A stretch of DNA of 64,000 bases from an uncultured Pseudomonadales bacterium (GCA_943787425.1 CALSMJ010000003.1:372001-436000), one strand, 5' to 3'. Shown: positions 15,857-27,327, numbered from the stretch's first letter. Notes: generated by a model not told the origin, from the sequence alone. Program-made: numbers and translations.

Positions 15857-15887
15857 CAAATTCAAGAATTGATACGCGAGAAGAATA

Positions 15888-16721
15888 ATGCCAGTCGTTA
15901 AAGCAAAACCCACATCGCCCGGTCGCCGGTTTGTCGTAAAGGTCGTCCATCCTGATCTCCACAAAGGCGAACCCTTTAAAGCCCTGGTTCAAGCAAAGTC
16001 CAAGAGTGGCGGACGAAATAACAAGGGAAGAATCACGACGCGTCATATCGGTGGTGGCCACAAACAGAAGTATCGAATCATTGACTTTAAACGCAATTCG
16101 AAGGATGGCATTAAAGCGGTGGTCGAGCGTCTCGAATACGATCCGAATCGAACCGCAAACATCGCGTTGCTGAAGTACGCCGATGGTGAGCGAAAATATA
16201 TCATCGCGCCTAAGGGCGTCTCGGCCGGTGATGAGATCCAGTCAGGGGAAGGCGCGCCAATTAAAGTTGGGAATTGCATGCCGATGCGCAACATTCCAAT
16301 GGGTAGTGTGATTCATTGTGTTGAGTTAAAAGCTGGCAAAGGTGCTCAAATTGCTCGCAGCGCGGGCACCTCCGTGCAGCTCGTCGCAAAAGACGGTCGT
16401 TATGTCACGCTGCGTCTACGCTCTGGTGAGATGCGCCGCGCATTGGCTGATTGCCGGGCGACTTTGGGTGAAGTGAGCAATTCCGAGCATAACTTACGAT
16501 CGCTAGGTAAAGCCGGCGCGACGCGCTGGCGTGGCGTTCGGCCCACGGTTCGAGGAGTTGTTATGAATCCGGTCGATCACCCGCATGGTGGTGGTGAAGG
16601 TAAGACCTCCGGTGGCCGGCATCCTGTTAGTCCATGGGGAATGCCAACCAAGGGGTATAAAACCAGAAAGAATAAGCGTACCGACAAGATGATTATTCGT
16701 CGTCGTCGCGCAAGTCGATAG
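15888..16721 (+). CDS. rplB: 50S ribosomal protein L2
   Basis: Peptidyl-transferase-centre protein, 277 aa (E. coli 273). The [12 protein letters not shown] motif with the conserved histidine needed for activity is intact. The basic C-terminus is [27 protein letters not shown] ribosome site precedes the ATG. Followed 10 bp later by rpsS. Confidence 0.98.
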   Translation: MPVVKAKPTSPGRRFVVKVVHPDLHKGEPFKALVQAKSKSGGRNNKGRITTRHIGGGHKQKYRIIDFKRNSKDGIKAVVERLEYDPNRTANIALLKYADGERKYIIAPKGVSAGDEIQSGEGAPIKVGNCMPMRNIPMGSVIHCVELKAGKGAQIARSAGTSVQLVAKDGRYVTLRLRSGEMRRALADCRATLGEVSNSEHNLRSLGKAGATRWRGVRPTVRGVVMNPVDHPHGGGEGKTSGGRHPVSPWGMPTKGYKTRKNKRTDKMIIRRRRASR

Positions 16722-16731
16722 GAGATAGGTT

Positions 16732-17010
16732 GTGCCTAGAAGTTTAAGAAAAGGTCCGTTTATTGATCTGCATTTGGCCGATAAGGTGGAGAAAGCTTTG
16801 GAGACAAATGACAAGCGTCCGATCAAAACCTGGTCGCGTCGGTCGATGATCGCGCCGGATTTTGTCGGGTTAACGATTCAGGTCCATAACGGACGTCAAC
16901 ATGTGCCAGTTTTTATCACAGAGGACATGGTGGGGCATAAGTTAGGTGAGTTTTCCTTGACTCGGACGTATCGCGGCCATGCGGCCGATAAAAAAGCAAA
17001 GCGACGGTAG
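16732..17010 (+). CDS. rpsS: 30S ribosomal protein S19
   Basis: 30S head protein contacting S13 and 23S rRNA, 92 aa. GTG start with an AGGAGATAGG site ([15 protein letters not shown]). It contains the conserved TWSRRSMI and [11 protein letters not shown] segments and ends DKKAKRR. Normal S10-operon position. Confidence 0.97.
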   Translation: MPRSLRKGPFIDLHLADKVEKALETNDKRPIKTWSRRSMIAPDFVGLTIQVHNGRQHVPVFITEDMVGHKLGEFSLTRTYRGHAADKKAKRR

Positions 17011-17046
17011 GTCGCAGTCTAGATCAAGGGTAATGAGGAACAGCTG

Positions 17047-17379
17047 ATGGAAGTTTCTGCAAAATTAAAAGGGGCTCGGATTTCGGCCCAGAAAGCGCGG
17101 CTGGTTGCTGATCAGATTCGTGGCCAAGCTGTGGGATCCGCATTGAATACGTTGACCTTTAGCACGAAGAAGGGTGCGCATTTGGTTAAGAAGTTGCTCG
17201 AGTCAGCAATCGCGAATGCTGAGCACAATGAAGGCGCGGATGTGGATGAGTTATCTGTTGCCAAGATATTTGTTGATGAAGGCACAACGATGAAGCGGAT
17301 TAAGCCCCGTGCCAAGGGTCGTGCGGATCGGATCTTTAAAAGAAGCTGTCATATCACGCTCGCAGTGGCAGACAGTTAA
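17047..17379 (+). CDS. rplV: 50S ribosomal protein L22
   Basis: 110 aa, E. coli length. Globular N-terminal domain and the long beta-hairpin ([20 protein letters not shown]) that lines the exit tunnel next to L4 and is a macrolide-resistance site. No insertions are seen there. A TGAGGA site lies before the ATG. Confidence 0.97.
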   Translation: MEVSAKLKGARISAQKARLVADQIRGQAVGSALNTLTFSTKKGAHLVKKLLESAIANAEHNEGADVDELSVAKIFVDEGTTMKRIKPRAKGRADRIFKRSCHITLAVADS

Positions 17380-17409
17380 GTCATAATCGGTAGAGATTAG
17401 GAGACCGGA

Positions 17410-18087
17410 ATGGGTCAGAAAGTACATCCTACAGGCATGCGTCTCGGTATTGTCAAGCAACATACCTCGATTTGGTATGCGCAGGGACCAGCCTACGCCA
17501 AGAATCTACACGCCGACCTGAAGGTCCGTGAGTTCATCCACAAAAAGTTGGCGCAAGCGTCTGTGAGTCGTATCGATATTCATCGGCCAGCTCAAACGGC
17601 TCGAATTACGATCCATACGGCACGGCCTGGAATTGTGATCGGTAAGAAAGGCGAAGATGTCGAGGCGCTTCGTCAAGAGATCGGTCGAATGATGAAAGTG
17701 CCAGTGCATATTAATATTGAAGAGATCCGTAAGCCTGAGATCGATGCTTATCTGGTCGCACAAAACGTCGCGCAGCAACTAGAGCGCCGGGTGCAATTCC
17801 GTCGCGCCATGAAGCGCGTGATGCAAAACGCGATGCGACTCGGTGCAGAAGGGATAAAAGTCCAAGTGTCAGGGCGGCTTGGTGGCGCTGAAATCGCTCG
17901 CTCCGAGAATTATCGGGAAGGACGCGTGCCCTTGCATACGTTGCGCGCTGATATTGATTACGCTACCGCAGAAGCATTGACGACCTACGGCATCCTTGGT
18001 GTCAAGGTTTGGATCTTCAAAGGTGAAATTCTGGGTGTTCGCGAAGAAGCTGCGGCCGCCTCCAATACTGCTCAAAATTTTGGTTAA
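17410..18087 (+). CDS. rpsC: 30S ribosomal protein S3
   Basis: 225 aa (E. coli 233). mRNA-entry and helicase-associated protein. The N-terminal KH domain contains [16 protein letters not shown], and the C-terminal domain has [13 protein letters not shown] and [26 protein letters not shown] site precedes the ATG. rplP starts 7 bases after the stop. Confidence 0.98.
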   Translation: MGQKVHPTGMRLGIVKQHTSIWYAQGPAYAKNLHADLKVREFIHKKLAQASVSRIDIHRPAQTARITIHTARPGIVIGKKGEDVEALRQEIGRMMKVPVHINIEEIRKPEIDAYLVAQNVAQQLERRVQFRRAMKRVMQNAMRLGAEGIKVQVSGRLGGAEIARSENYREGRVPLHTLRADIDYATAEALTTYGILGVKVWIFKGEILGVREEAAAASNTAQNFG

Positions 18088-18093
18088 GAGATC

Positions 18094-18507
18094 ATGCTAC
18101 AGCCTAAAAGAACAAAATTTCGGAAACAGCATAAAGGGTCTAATCGTGGACTCGCCCATCGTGGCAGCACGGTCAGCTTTGGTGAATTCGCGCTAAAGGC
18201 GGTTGGACGCGGTCGCATGACAGCGCGTCAAATCGAGTCGGCACGTCGGGCGATGACGCGTCGAGTACGTCGAGGCGGCCAGATTTGGATTCGTGTTTTT
18301 CCAGATAAGCCGATTACGCAAAAGCCACTTGAGGTCAGACAGGGTAAGGGTAAGGGTAACGTGGAATACTGGGTTGCTCAGATTAAGCCTGGGAAGGTGC
18401 TCTATGAGATGGAGGGTGTTTCCGAGGAAGTTGCACGTGATGCGTTTCGTCTGGCGGCCGCAAAGCTACCGTTTCCGACGACGTTTGTTAAACGCGTGAT
18501 TATGTAA
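18094..18507 (+). CDS. rplP: 50S ribosomal protein L16
   Basis: 137 aa, near the peptidyl-transferase centre and the A-site tRNA elbow. Starts [20 protein letters not shown]. It contains the conserved [18 protein letters not shown] stretch and [17 protein letters not shown], the region of the arginine hydroxylated by RoxA in E. coli. Normal S10-operon position. Confidence 0.97.
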   Translation: MLQPKRTKFRKQHKGSNRGLAHRGSTVSFGEFALKAVGRGRMTARQIESARRAMTRRVRRGGQIWIRVFPDKPITQKPLEVRQGKGKGNVEYWVAQIKPGKVLYEMEGVSEEVARDAFRLAAAKLPFPTTFVKRVIM

Positions 18508-18520
18508 TCGGGAGAAACTG

Positions 18521-18715
18521 ATGATTGATGTAAAAGAATTGCGATCGAAGACGCCGGCAGAAGTTCAAGATGTGTTAGTTGGCTTAGCCAAAGAGCAGTT
18601 TGGGCTGAGGATGCAGAAATCGATCGGCCAATTGACTCAAACCCATCTTTTAAAGCGAGTGAGCCGAGATATTGCGCGAGTGAAGACGGTAATGGGTGAG
18701 TCGAAGGACGTCTAG
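18521..18715 (+). CDS. rpmC: 50S ribosomal protein L29
   Basis: 64 aa, two-helix protein at the tunnel exit. Starts [19 protein letters not shown] and keeps [20 protein letters not shown] and the RVKTVMGE end. Start supported by a CGGGAG site. A 92-bp gap to rpsQ follows, longer than is usual inside this operon. Confidence 0.96.
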   Translation: MIDVKELRSKTPAEVQDVLVGLAKEQFGLRMQKSIGQLTQTHLLKRVSRDIARVKTVMGESKDV

Positions 18716-18807
18716 TAACGGTTGGGCTTGGTGGCGGCGCCAGTGAGGCAAATAGAATACAAGCGCTGGGCGAATGGCGCGGCACTAAAGAAATAGGACT
18801 GATTGTC

Positions 18808-19074
18808 ATGAGTGGTGAACAGAATTTAGCACGAAATGTGAGTGGTACGGTTGTCAGCAATAAGATGGACAAAAGTATCACAGTGTTGGTTGAACGCAGG
18901 ATTAAGCACCCAATTTATGGGAAGTACATCAAGCGTTCAAAGAAGATTATGGCGCATGATCCCGAAAACCAGTGTCAACCAGGGGACGCGGTGACGATTC
19001 AGGAATCACGGCCGATTTCTAAAAGTAAAACTTGGATGCTGACTTCGATCGATAAGCGGGCAGTAGAAATTTAA
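18808..19074 (+). CDS. rpsQ: 30S ribosomal protein S17
   Basis: 88 aa OB-fold protein, early 16S 5'-domain binder. The core reads [20 protein letters not shown] and [14 protein letters not shown], with the [19 protein letters not shown] end. Last gene of the S10 group; rplN (spc group) follows 47 bp later. Confidence 0.97.
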   Translation: MSGEQNLARNVSGTVVSNKMDKSITVLVERRIKHPIYGKYIKRSKKIMAHDPENQCQPGDAVTIQESRPISKSKTWMLTSIDKRAVEI

Positions 19075-19121
19075 CACGGCATAGATCCGGCAAGTTTGCT
19101 TGCCTCAGTGGAGTTTAAAGC

Positions 19122-19490
19122 ATGATTCAAGTGCAATCGTATCTAGATATCGCCGATAACAGCGGCGCACGCCGGGTGATGTGTATCAAGGTGCTGGGTG
19201 GTTCCAAGCGACGGTATGCTGGCATTGGTGATGTGATAAAGGTCACGGTGAAAGAGGCGATTCCTCGTGGCCGTGTCAAGAAAGGTCAAGTGTTGGATGC
19301 GGTCGTTGTTCGCACTAGAAAAGGTGTGAGGCGTTCGGATGGGTCGTTAATTCGGTTCGATGGTAATGCAGCGGTTTTATTAAATGCCAATAAGCAGCCC
19401 ATAGGAACTCGGATATTTGGACCGGTAACTCGGGAGCTGAGAAACGAAAAGTTCATGCGAATTGTTTCTCTGGCACCAGAAGTTTTATAA
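19122..19490 (+). CDS. rplN: 50S ribosomal protein L14
   Basis: 122 aa, subunit-interface protein. Starts [19 protein letters not shown] and contains the [17 protein letters not shown] and RGRVKKGQV segments. It opens the spc group. The 47 bp before it show no obvious promoter, so transcription may continue from the S10 operon. Confidence 0.98.
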   Translation: MIQVQSYLDIADNSGARRVMCIKVLGGSKRRYAGIGDVIKVTVKEAIPRGRVKKGQVLDAVVVRTRKGVRRSDGSLIRFDGNAAVLLNANKQPIGTRIFGPVTRELRNEKFMRIVSLAPEVL

Positions 19491-19502
19491 GAGATCGGAT
19501 TG

Positions 19503-19820
19503 ATGAAAAAGTTGAAGAAAAACGATTTGGTCGTCGTTCTTACTGGAAAAGATAAAGGTAAGACCGGAGAGATCACAAGGGTTCTGGATGCGCATAAGCT
19601 TTATGTCTCCGGCGTGAACATGATTAAGCGTCATACCAAAGGCAACCCGCAAGCGGGCAAGCCTGGCGGCATCATTGAAAAAGAGGCGCCGATCCAGATA
19701 TCGAACGTTGCTATTTTTAATCGGGCCACGAGCAAACCGGATCGGGTTGGTTTCAAAACCTTAGAAGATGGTAAGCAGGTTCGGATATTTAAGTCCACTG
19801 GTGAGCAGATAGACGACTAA
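19503..19820 (+). CDS. rplX: 50S ribosomal protein L24
   Basis: 105 aa KOW-domain assembly initiator. I use ATG 19503 ([20 protein letters not shown]) rather than the TTG three bases earlier. KOW motif with the [10 protein letters not shown] turn, then [12 protein letters not shown] and [12 protein letters not shown]-like strands. rplE begins 5 bases after the stop. Confidence 0.96.
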   Translation: MKKLKKNDLVVVLTGKDKGKTGEITRVLDAHKLYVSGVNMIKRHTKGNPQAGKPGGIIEKEAPIQISNVAIFNRATSKPDRVGFKTLEDGKQVRIFKSTGEQIDD

Positions 19821-19824
19821 GACT

Positions 19825-20367
19825 ATGACAGATTTAAAAAAAATATATGACGAAGAAATTAAACCAAAGCTCAAAGAAGAACTGGGCTTGGCCAATGTGA
19901 TGCAGGTCCCGAGGATCACGCACATTACGTTGAATATGGGTGTGGGTGAAGCGCTGAATGATCGAAAACAGTTGGATGCTGCGGTGTCTGATATGCAAGC
20001 GATCGCTGGACAGAAGCCGATCATTACCAATGCACGACGTTCCATCGCGGGTTTTAAGATTCGAGAAGGCTATCCGATTGGCTGCAAGGTGACCTTGCGT
20101 CGCACCATGATGTATGAATTCTTGGATCGTTTAATCAGTATTGCACTGCCTCGACAAAGAGATTTTAGAGGCATTAGTCCAAAGGCCTTTGATGGGCGCG
20201 GTAATTTCTCCATGGGCTTCTCTGAGCAGATTGTCTTCGCTGAGATCGACTACGACAAAATCGACCGGATCCGAGGTTTGGATATCAACATTACAACCAG
20301 TGCTGAGACGGATGATCAAGGCCGTGCACTGCTGAGAGCGTTTAATTTTCCGTTGCGCGAAGCTTAG
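19825..20367 (+). CDS. rplE: 50S ribosomal protein L5
   Basis: 180 aa 5S rRNA-binding protein of the central protuberance. It keeps [36 protein letters not shown] and the [17 protein letters not shown] loop that contacts P-site tRNA. Length equals the typical 179. Normal spc position between L24 and S14. Confidence 0.98.
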   Translation: MTDLKKIYDEEIKPKLKEELGLANVMQVPRITHITLNMGVGEALNDRKQLDAAVSDMQAIAGQKPIITNARRSIAGFKIREGYPIGCKVTLRRTMMYEFLDRLISIALPRQRDFRGISPKAFDGRGNFSMGFSEQIVFAEIDYDKIDRIRGLDINITTSAETDDQGRALLRAFNFPLREA

Positions 20368-20411
20368 GCCCAGCGTTTAACAGAATATCGAAAGAATAAA
20401 CCGAGGACACG

Positions 20412-20717
20412 ATGGCTAAGAAATCAATGATCAATCGCGAAAAGAAGCGCGAGAAGACCGTGCAAAAGTTTGCTGCTAAAAGAGCGATCTTAAAAGCTCA
20501 GATTAAGGACCTAAATTTGTCCGACGATGAGCGCTGGGCAGCGCAGGTCAAGTTTCAGAAGCTGCCTAGAAATGCCAGCCCGACACGACAAGTCAGACGT
20601 TGCGTTCTAACCGGTCGTCCGCATGCGGTGTATCGCCGGTTTGGATTGGCTCGGCAGAAGTTGCGTGAGGCTGCGATGCGCGGTGATATTCCCGGGCTTG
20701 TTAAGTCAAGCTGGTAA
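20412..20717 (+). CDS. rpsN: 30S ribosomal protein S14 (long, zinc-free type)
   Basis: 101 aa, the long form without CXXC zinc pairs, as in E. coli. Starts [15 protein letters not shown]. The conserved C-terminal half reads [14 protein letters not shown] and [16 protein letters not shown]. The short zinc-binding paralogue is not present in this window. Confidence 0.97.
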   Translation: MAKKSMINREKKREKTVQKFAAKRAILKAQIKDLNLSDDERWAAQVKFQKLPRNASPTRQVRRCVLTGRPHAVYRRFGLARQKLREAAMRGDIPGLVKSSW

Positions 20718-20733
20718 TCAGGAGAGACAGACT

Positions 20734-21132
20734 ATGACAATGCAAGATCCATTAGCTGACATGTTGACACGCGTGCGCAACGCGCAAGCCGCCAAGCATC
20801 CCAACGTGTCAATGCCTGCCTCCGGTACAAAAACCGAGATCGCTCGGGTGTTGAAGGAAGAAGGATACATAACAGACTTCAGCCATGGGGTTGACGATGC
20901 GGGTAAGCCGAGTTTGAACATCGCGTTGAAGTACCATGACGGCAAGCCAGTGATTGAGAAGATCGATCGGATGAGTCGTCCTGGTTTGCGTATTTATAAA
21001 AATAAGCAAGAAATCCCGAGCATTCAGTCTGGTCTGGGGGTCGTGATTCTGTCAACGAATAAAGGGGTTATGACGGATCGAGCAGCACGTGCGGCGGGCG
21101 TTGGTGGTGAGCTTCTCTGCTCAGTTTTCTGA
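20734..21132 (+). CDS. rpsH: 30S ribosomal protein S8
   Basis: 132 aa. ATG 20734 ([18 protein letters not shown]) has an AGGAGAG site. A longer reading from 20623 runs back into rpsN and is not credible. The C-terminal rRNA-binding block [23 protein letters not shown] is intact. In E. coli S8 represses the spc operon at the rplE mRNA. Confidence 0.97.
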   Translation: MTMQDPLADMLTRVRNAQAAKHPNVSMPASGTKTEIARVLKEEGYITDFSHGVDDAGKPSLNIALKYHDGKPVIEKIDRMSRPGLRIYKNKQEIPSIQSGLGVVILSTNKGVMTDRAARAAGVGGELLCSVF

Positions 21133-21159
21133 TAAGACAGTCTTTAAAGGTTAATTTTC

Positions 21160-21693
21160 ATGTCTAGAATAGCAAATAACCCGGTACCCGTGCCCAAAGG
21201 GGTTGAAGTGACGATCGATGGTGCTGGTCTTAATGTCAAAGGGGCTAAGGGCGCGATGCAGTTGACGCTCCACGCCCTGGTAACCATCGCGCGCGAAGAA
21301 GATTCGTTGTTGCTGAAGGCCGTAGGGCCAACGCAGCAGGCAACGGCGCTTGCTGGAACCTTCCGGTCACTGGTCAGCAATATGGTTCAAGGCGTCAGCG
21401 AAGGATTCCAAAAACAGTTGGAGCTTCAAGGTGTTGGGTATAGGGCACAAGCGCAGGGTGCCAAGCTAAACCTAACCCTTGGATTTTCTCATCCCGTCGT
21501 CTACGAAGTGCCCGAGGGCATTGAAATTGAAACGCCATCTCAGACCCAGATAGTCGTTAAGGGTATCGATAAGCAGCAGGTGGGTCAGGTTTCTGCAGAG
21601 ATTAGAGCGTTTCGGCCGCCCGAGCCCTATAAAGGGAAAGGCGTGCGATACGCCAATGAATATGTCAAACGAAAAGAAGCTAAGAAAAAGTAA
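21160..21693 (+). CDS. rplF: 50S ribosomal protein L6
   Basis: 177 aa, two tandem alpha/beta repeats, near the factor-binding site. Starts [17 protein letters not shown]. The C-terminal repeat has [20 protein letters not shown] and [16 protein letters not shown], the conserved signature. Spc-operon position. Confidence 0.98.
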   Translation: MSRIANNPVPVPKGVEVTIDGAGLNVKGAKGAMQLTLHALVTIAREEDSLLLKAVGPTQQATALAGTFRSLVSNMVQGVSEGFQKQLELQGVGYRAQAQGAKLNLTLGFSHPVVYEVPEGIEIETPSQTQIVVKGIDKQQVGQVSAEIRAFRPPEPYKGKGVRYANEYVKRKEAKKK

Positions 21694-21750
21694 ACCTTAG
21701 CCGAATAGCAACAAAGACGCATTAAGCGTCTTGTCAGGAGACAAATCGAG

Positions 21751-22101
21751 ATGAAAAGTAAGCGGGATGCTCGTTTAAAAAGAGCACGTAAAGGTCGATC
21801 TAAAATCCGGGAACTTCTGGTCCCGAGGCTTTGTGTTTATCGGTCACCTCGGCATACCTATGCGCAGATTATTTCCGAAGATGGGGCGCAGGTAAAAGTT
21901 GCTGCCTCGACACTCGAGAGCGCTTTAAGGGATGGGCCAACAGGCAACATCGAAGGCGCGGCAAAGGTGGGTGCCTTAATCGCAGAGCGGGCTAAAGCCG
22001 CGGGATTTGAAAGAGTGGCGTTTGATCGCTCTGGGTACAAATATCATGGTCGGGTCAAGGCTTTGGCAGACGCGGCTCGTGAAGCCGGTCTGCAGTTTTA
22101 A
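21751..22101 (+). CDS. rplR: 50S ribosomal protein L18
   Basis: 116 aa 5S rRNA-binding protein. Starts [20 protein letters not shown], with [18 protein letters not shown] and the C-terminal [32 protein letters not shown] site precedes the ATG. Spc-operon position between L6 and S5. Confidence 0.97.
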   Translation: MKSKRDARLKRARKGRSKIRELLVPRLCVYRSPRHTYAQIISEDGAQVKVAASTLESALRDGPTGNIEGAAKVGALIAERAKAAGFERVAFDRSGYKYHGRVKALADAAREAGLQF

Positions 22102-22135
22102 AGCCGACAAGATAAGAACGAATTAAGGAATAGGC

Positions 22136-22642
22136 ATGGCTTACAACGAACGAGACAAGAACGAAGAAGGTATCCAGGAAAAACTGGTGCAGGTCAATCG
22201 TGTTGCCAAGGTGGTTAAAGGCGGCAGGATCTTCGGGTTCACAGCGTTGACGGTTGTCGGGGACGGTAACGGAAAAGTCGGATACGGTCGCGGTAAGGCA
22301 CGTGAAGTGCCGCAGGCTATCCAAAAAGCGATGGAAGCCGCAAGGCGAAATATGATTGATGTCGACCTCGACGGCACCACACTGCAGTATGAAGTCAATG
22401 CTCGACATGGCGCGTCAAAGATTTTTATGAAGCCAGCCTCAGAAGGTACTGGGATTATTGCTGGTAAAACCATGCGGGCAGTGCTCGAAGTGGCAGGTGT
22501 CCGCAATGTCTTGGCGAAATGTTATGGCTCAACGACACCAGTGAACGTGATCCGAGCAACGTTCAAGGGGCTGCAAAATATGCGTTCACCAGAGTCTATC
22601 GCCGATAAGCGTGGGCTCTCAGTAGAAGAGATTCTGGGATAG
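22136..22642 (+). CDS. rpsE: 30S ribosomal protein S5
   Basis: 168 aa. Contains the N-terminal loop [19 protein letters not shown] (spectinomycin-site loop, apparently wild type), [16 protein letters not shown], and the C-terminal domain with [33 protein letters not shown] precedes the ATG. Spc-operon position. Confidence 0.98.
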   Translation: MAYNERDKNEEGIQEKLVQVNRVAKVVKGGRIFGFTALTVVGDGNGKVGYGRGKAREVPQAIQKAMEAARRNMIDVDLDGTTLQYEVNARHGASKIFMKPASEGTGIIAGKTMRAVLEVAGVRNVLAKCYGSTTPVNVIRATFKGLQNMRSPESIADKRGLSVEEILG

Positions 22643-22648
22643 ATCATC

Positions 22649-22840
22649 ATGGAAAAGAAGACCGTCACAGTTACGCTAACAAAGAGCGTTCATGGCCGAC
22701 TTAAGTCACACAAAGCGTGTGTGGCAGGTTTGGGACTGCGTAAGATTCGGCAGTCCTCGGTTGTAGAGGACACGCCTTCAGTCAGGGGCATGATCAATAA
22801 AGTGGCCTACATGGTTTCTGTAGAAGAAAACAAGGCGTAA
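22649..22840 (+). CDS. rpmD: 50S ribosomal protein L30
   Basis: 63 aa. The small alpha/beta protein of the L30 family: [52 protein letters not shown]. It starts 7 bases after rpsE and is followed 14 bases later by rplO. Confidence 0.96.
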   Translation: MEKKTVTVTLTKSVHGRLKSHKACVAGLGLRKIRQSSVVEDTPSVRGMINKVAYMVSVEENKA

Positions 22841-22853
22841 GGAGACAATCGAC

Positions 22854-23288
22854 ATGCGTTTAAATTCGATATCGGGTGCGCCAGGCAGTCGGCAAGCAAA
22901 GAAGAGAGTGGGTCGAGGTATCGGTAGTGGTCTTGGTAAGACTGCTGGTCGAGGTCACAAGGGTCAGAAGTCTCGTTCTGGGGGTAAGGTCCGCCCTGGG
23001 TTTGAAGGCGGTCAACAGCCTTTACAAATGCGGCTACCAAAATTCGGTTTTACAACGGAAAAGAGCCGTATTACCGGGGAAGTGACGCTGTCAGAAGTGG
23101 CCGCGGCAAATGCCGACGTTGTAACCCTAGAGGTCCTTCGACAGGCGGATTTGATCAATGGTAATACCAAGCGCGTCAAAGTGATCTTGTCTGGCAAGAT
23201 TGAAAGAGCCGTTACGGTGCAAGGATTGGGTGTGACCAAAGGCGCTCGGGCTGCAATCGAAGCAGCTGGCGGTGCGATCAAAGACTAA
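22854..23288 (+). CDS. rplO: 50S ribosomal protein L15
   Basis: 144 aa. The long glycine- and arginine-rich N-terminal extension ([39 protein letters not shown]) threads into 23S rRNA. A globular C-terminal domain follows, ending [22 protein letters not shown] site precedes the ATG. A 76-bp gap follows before secY. Confidence 0.97.
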   Translation: MRLNSISGAPGSRQAKKRVGRGIGSGLGKTAGRGHKGQKSRSGGKVRPGFEGGQQPLQMRLPKFGFTTEKSRITGEVTLSEVAAANADVVTLEVLRQADLINGNTKRVKVILSGKIERAVTVQGLGVTKGARAAIEAAGGAIKD

Positions 23289-23364
23289 CGAAAACGGCGT
23301 CGTGACCTTCGCTGGGAATCAGGCAGCATGGGTGCGCAAAATTGAGTGGGTTAAGGATTAAGAA

Positions 23365-24690
23365 ATGACGAGTGCACTAGCACAGGGCAAAGCAATGGCA
23401 TCTGGAGGCGGGTTATCAGAACTGCGCAGCCGTTTGCTGTTTGTGCTCATTGCGATCGTTGTGTATCGCATTGGTAGTCATATCCCCGTGCCTGGTATTG
23501 ATCCAGACCGTCTGCGCCTGCTGTTTAATCAAAATCAAGGCGGCATTCTGGATTTGGTCAATATGTTCGGTGGCGGTGCGCTCGAACGCATGAGCATCTT
23601 TGCGTTAGGCATCATGCCCTACATCTCAGCCAGCATTATTACGCAGCTTTTAGTTGCGACAACGCCGTCCTTGCAGCAGTTGCGCAAAGAGGGCGAAGCC
23701 GGTCGCAAGAAAATAGCGCAGTACACGCGTTATGGGACCCTCGCGCTGGCGCTCGTGCAGGGCATGGCGATGAGCAGTGGGCTGGAGTCGCAGGGGCTGT
23801 CTTATACCGGTAGCTTCATGTTCCATTTTGTTGCGGTTGCAACGCTGGTGACGGGCGCCATGTTCATTATGTGGTTGGGTGAACAAGTGACGGAGCGGGG
23901 CATCGGCAACGGTATATCGATTATTATTTTTGCGGGAATTGTTTCAGGGTTCCCTGGCGCCATTGGTCAGTCCTTTGAGCAGGCTCGTCAAGGCGAGATC
24001 CAAATTATTGCGCTGCTGGGTATTGCCGTACTGGCCATTGTGATCGTTGCCGGCGTGGTTTATGTCGAGCGGGGCCAAAGGCGGATCACGATCAACTATG
24101 CGCGCCGGCAGCAGGGCAAGCGAATGTACCAGGCGCAAAGCTCTCATCTGCCGCTTAAGGTGAACATGGCAGGTGTTATACCAGCAATTTTTGCGAGCAG
24201 TCTGTTGTTGTTTCCGGCCTCCCTAGGGCAGTGGTTTGGTCAATCCGAAGGCATGGAGTGGCTGCAGGACGTGAGCCTGTGGATTGCGCCAGGGCAACCA
24301 TTGAACATTATTTTATTTTCGATCGGTATCATCTTCTTCTGCTTTTGGTACACCTCCATTATGTTCAATCCGAAAGAGGTGGCGGATAACCTCAAGCGCT
24401 CTGGGGCATTTATACCCGGCTACCGACCAGGGGATCAAACCGCAAGGTACATCGACACCATTATCACTCGGTTGACGTTGTTTGGCTCTTTGTACATGAC
24501 AACGGTCTGCTTGTTGCCGCAGTTTCTGGTGATTCAATTTAATATTACCTTCCAGTTAGGGGGTACAGCACTGTTGATTGTGGTCGTGGTGATTATGGAT
24601 TTCATGGCGCAGGTTCAAACGCACTTGATGTCGCACCAGTATGAGTCGCTGATGAAAAAATCAAATCTTCAAAATTTTGGACGGCGCTAG
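23365..24690 (+). CDS. secY: preprotein translocase subunit SecY
   Basis: Inner-membrane channel of the Sec translocon, 441 aa with ten hydrophobic segments. The first is [20 protein letters not shown]; the family signature [15 protein letters not shown] follows, then the cytoplasmic loops, including one with [21 protein letters not shown], that bind the ribosome and SecA. C-terminus [12 protein letters not shown]. Normal spc position; rpmJ starts 12 bases later. Confidence 0.98.
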   Translation: MTSALAQGKAMASGGGLSELRSRLLFVLIAIVVYRIGSHIPVPGIDPDRLRLLFNQNQGGILDLVNMFGGGALERMSIFALGIMPYISASIITQLLVATTPSLQQLRKEGEAGRKKIAQYTRYGTLALALVQGMAMSSGLESQGLSYTGSFMFHFVAVATLVTGAMFIMWLGEQVTERGIGNGISIIIFAGIVSGFPGAIGQSFEQARQGEIQIIALLGIAVLAIVIVAGVVYVERGQRRITINYARRQQGKRMYQAQSSHLPLKVNMAGVIPAIFASSLLLFPASLGQWFGQSEGMEWLQDVSLWIAPGQPLNIILFSIGIIFFCFWYTSIMFNPKEVADNLKRSGAFIPGYRPGDQTARYIDTIITRLTLFGSLYMTTVCLLPQFLVIQFNITFQLGGTALLIVVVVIMDFMAQVQTHLMSHQYESLMKKSNLQNFGRR

Positions 24691-24701
24691 GAGTTAGGGC
24701 A

Positions 24702-24815
24702 ATGAAAGTAAGAGCTTCAGTAAAAAAGATGTGCCGAAATTGCCGAGTGATTCGGCGAAACGGTTCGGTGCGAGTGATCTGCACTGAACCAAAACATAAA
24801 CAACGCCAAGGATAA
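24702..24815 (+). CDS. rpmJ: 50S ribosomal protein L36 (zinc type)
   Basis: 37 aa, reading [19 protein letters not shown] and ending EPKHKQRQG, with TAA at 24813. The zinc ligands Cys11, Cys14, Cys27 and His32 are all present, so this is the zinc-binding (C+) form. It is one residue shorter than E. coli L36 just before EPKHK. Ribosome site TAGGAGTTAGGG. It closes the spc group between secY and rpsM. Confidence 0.95.
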   Translation: MKVRASVKKMCRNCRVIRRNGSVRVICTEPKHKQRQG

Positions 24816-24846
24816 CCGCGGTGATTAAGGTGGACAGGAGCAAAGC

Positions 24847-25203
24847 ATGGCTCGTTTAGCTGGAATTAATATTCCTGACGATAAGCATACAGAAATCTCG
24901 TTGACGTACATCTACGGAATTGGGCGTACAACCGCGAAAGCGCTGTGCGAAAAGACCGGGATAAGCGGCAACGCAAAGGTTGGAGAGTTGACCGAAGGCG
25001 AGCTAGATGATCTTCGCGGGGAAATCGGTAAGTTGAGTGTCGAGGGTGATCTTCGACGAGAGGTTCAGCTCAATATCAAACGACTTCTGGACTTGGGTTG
25101 TAATCGAGGGATTCGGCATCGTCGGAGTTTGCCAGTACGAGGGCAGCGTACCAAGACCAACGCGCGAACGCGTAAGGGTCCGAAGCGTCCGGTACGGAAG
25201 TAG
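24847..25203 (+). CDS. rpsM: 30S ribosomal protein S13
   Basis: 118 aa 30S head protein. Starts [20 protein letters not shown] and contains [36 protein letters not shown] and the basic tail [14 protein letters not shown]. First gene of the alpha group. In E. coli S4 binds a pseudoknot over this start; I could not establish a comparable fold here by eye. Confidence 0.98.
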   Translation: MARLAGINIPDDKHTEISLTYIYGIGRTTAKALCEKTGISGNAKVGELTEGELDDLRGEIGKLSVEGDLRREVQLNIKRLLDLGCNRGIRHRRSLPVRGQRTKTNARTRKGPKRPVRK

Positions 25204-25250
25204 TCGCACAACACTCCTTTAAAATTGTTTTAGTAAAGTAGGAAGACAGT

Positions 25251-25652
25251 ATGTCTGATACACAAAGTCAACAGGCGCCGGTAACACGGAAAAAAGGTAA
25301 ACGTCAGATCGCAGATGGATTGGCTCATATCCACGCCTCTTTTAATAATACGATCGTGACCATTACTGACCGTCAGGGTGGTGCGCTATCTTGGGCAACA
25401 GCCGGTGGGTCCGGATTTAGAGGCGCTCGTAAGAGTACGCCATTTGCAGCTCAGGTCGCCGCCGAACGTGCGGGCAACGCGGCGCTGGAATATGGTCTTC
25501 AGAATCTAGAGGTTTTTGTTAAGGGACCAGGTCCAGGACGTGAGGCTGCCGTAAGAGCACTTAATTCTGTGGGCTTCCGAATAACTAATATTACAGATGT
25601 GACACCAATTCCGCATAACGGATGTCGACCCCCTAAAAAGCGTCGGGTGTAA
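25251..25652 (+). CDS. rpsK: 30S ribosomal protein S11
   Basis: 133 aa platform protein. Core [20 protein letters not shown] and [17 protein letters not shown], tail [16 protein letters not shown]. The start codon is far enough upstream to include a short polar N-terminus ([10 protein letters not shown]) typical of gammaproteobacterial S11. GTAGGAAGACAGT precedes the ATG. Confidence 0.98.
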   Translation: MSDTQSQQAPVTRKKGKRQIADGLAHIHASFNNTIVTITDRQGGALSWATAGGSGFRGARKSTPFAAQVAAERAGNAALEYGLQNLEVFVKGPGPGREAAVRALNSVGFRITNITDVTPIPHNGCRPPKKRRV

Positions 25653-25667
25653 AAGAGGAGATTGCCA

Positions 25668-26288
25668 ATGGCCAGATATCTCGGCCCTAAGTTGAAGTTG
25701 TGTAGAAGAGAAGGTACTGACCTTTTCTTAAAGAGTGGTGTTCGACCCATTGAGTCGAAGTGTCGAATGGAGACTGCGCCCGGAATGCATGGTCACCGTC
25801 GGTCGCGTGCGACAGACTACGGTATCCAGTTACGCGAAAAGCAGAAGGTGCGTCGAATTTACGGCGTTCTGGAAAAGCAGTTTCGGAACTATTACAAGAA
25901 AGCCGATCGTCAGAAGGGCGCAACCGGTGAGAATTTGCTCCGAATCCTTGAGCGACGTCTTGATAACGTCGTCTATCGCATGGGGTTTGGTTCTACCCGT
26001 GCCGAGTCTCGTCAGCTTGTCTCGCACAAATCAATCCTTGTAAATGGACAGGTGGTCAATATCCCTTCTTACCAGGTTGAAGCTGGCGATACGGTGACGG
26101 TTCGGGAGCGTTCTCGAAGCCAGCTGCGCATTCAAGGTGCATTGAACTTGGCTGCGCAGCGGTCGTCTGTAGATTGGGTTGAAGTGAACGTGGATCGCTT
26201 GGAAGGCGTGTTAAAGGCTTATCCCGAACGTGACGAGCTCCCGTCAGAAATTAACGAAAATTTGATTGTTGAGCTTTACTCTAAGTAA
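25668..26288 (+). CDS. rpsD: 30S ribosomal protein S4
   Basis: 206 aa, equal to E. coli. ATG 25668 follows an AGAGGAG site; the TTG six bases earlier overlaps the spacer and is rejected. 16S assembly initiator with a C-terminal S4 RNA-binding domain ([20 protein letters not shown], then [10 protein letters not shown]). In E. coli it is the alpha-operon repressor. Confidence 0.97.
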   Translation: MARYLGPKLKLCRREGTDLFLKSGVRPIESKCRMETAPGMHGHRRSRATDYGIQLREKQKVRRIYGVLEKQFRNYYKKADRQKGATGENLLRILERRLDNVVYRMGFGSTRAESRQLVSHKSILVNGQVVNIPSYQVEAGDTVTVRERSRSQLRIQGALNLAAQRSSVDWVEVNVDRLEGVLKAYPERDELPSEINENLIVELYSK

Positions 26289-26325
26289 GCGACTGAATTC
26301 AATTAAGATTAAGGAAGAATAAGGT

Positions 26326-27327
26326 ATGCCTCATTCGTCATTAGAATTTTTAACGCCTAAGCATATCCAGGTTGACCAAGTCAGCAGTACTCAGGCCCAG
26401 GTGATTCTTGAGCCGTTAGAGCGTGGCTTCGGCCATACTTTGGGTAATGCGCTGCGTCGCATCCTGTTGTCGAGCATGCCAGGGTGTGCGATCACGGAAG
26501 TAGAGATCGACGGCGTTCTGCATGAGTACAGTGCAATTGAGGGCGTTGAAGAAGATGTCATCGAGATATTGCTGAACCTGAAAGGTGTGGCGGTTAAGTT
26601 GAACACGGCTGATACGGCTGAACTGTCGCTGACAAAGACCGGTCCAGGCGTGGTCACAGCAGGGGACTTTCAGCTGGATCATGATGTCGAGATTGCAAAC
26701 CCAGATCATGTTATTGCGACGCTCAATAGCGCAGGCAAGCTCAATCTCAGAGCGACGGTCGGTCGAGGCCGCGGCTATCAACCAGCCGATACAGCAGTGA
26801 GCGAAGAGGATTCGGGTAGGGTGATTGGCAGTCTGTTGTTAGATGCGTCCTACAGTCCGGTCCGTCGGGTTGCCTATAAAGTTGACAGTGCGCGGGTTGA
26901 ACAGCGAACCGATTTGGACAAGCTGATTATTGATCTTGAAACCAACGGCACGATTGACCCCGAAGAAGCAATTCGCCGAGCGGCAACCATTTTGCAGCAG
27001 CAAGTAGCCGTTTTCGTAGATTTAGAAAGTAGTGATTCACCAGAAGAGAAGCAAGTCGAAGAACAAATCGATCCGATTCTGTTGAGACCGGTTGATGATC
27101 TTGAGTTGACCGTGCGCTCAGCAAATTGTTTGAAAGCAGAAAATATCTATTATATCGGTGATCTGATTCGTCGAACCGAAGTGGAATTGTTGAAAACGCC
27201 CAACTTAGGTAAGAAATCACTGACTGAAATCAAAGACGTCTTGGCGTCACGCGGATTGTCACTGGGAATGCGACTAGAGAACTGGCCACCCATGAGTTTA
27301 CGGGGTGACGATCGTTTGTTGGGTTAA
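26326..27327 (+). CDS. rpoA: RNA polymerase alpha subunit
   Basis: 333 aa. N-terminal assembly domain ([20 protein letters not shown]), an acidic linker rich in Glu/Ser (about residues 235-250), and a C-terminal domain that binds UP elements and activators ([35 protein letters not shown]). Length and architecture are standard. It lies between rpsD and rplQ. Confidence 0.98.
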   Translation: MPHSSLEFLTPKHIQVDQVSSTQAQVILEPLERGFGHTLGNALRRILLSSMPGCAITEVEIDGVLHEYSAIEGVEEDVIEILLNLKGVAVKLNTADTAELSLTKTGPGVVTAGDFQLDHDVEIANPDHVIATLNSAGKLNLRATVGRGRGYQPADTAVSEEDSGRVIGSLLLDASYSPVRRVAYKVDSARVEQRTDLDKLIIDLETNGTIDPEEAIRRAATILQQQVAVFVDLESSDSPEEKQVEEQIDPILLRPVDDLELTVRSANCLKAENIYYIGDLIRRTEVELLKTPNLGKKSLTEIKDVLASRGLSLGMRLENWPPMSLRGDDRLLG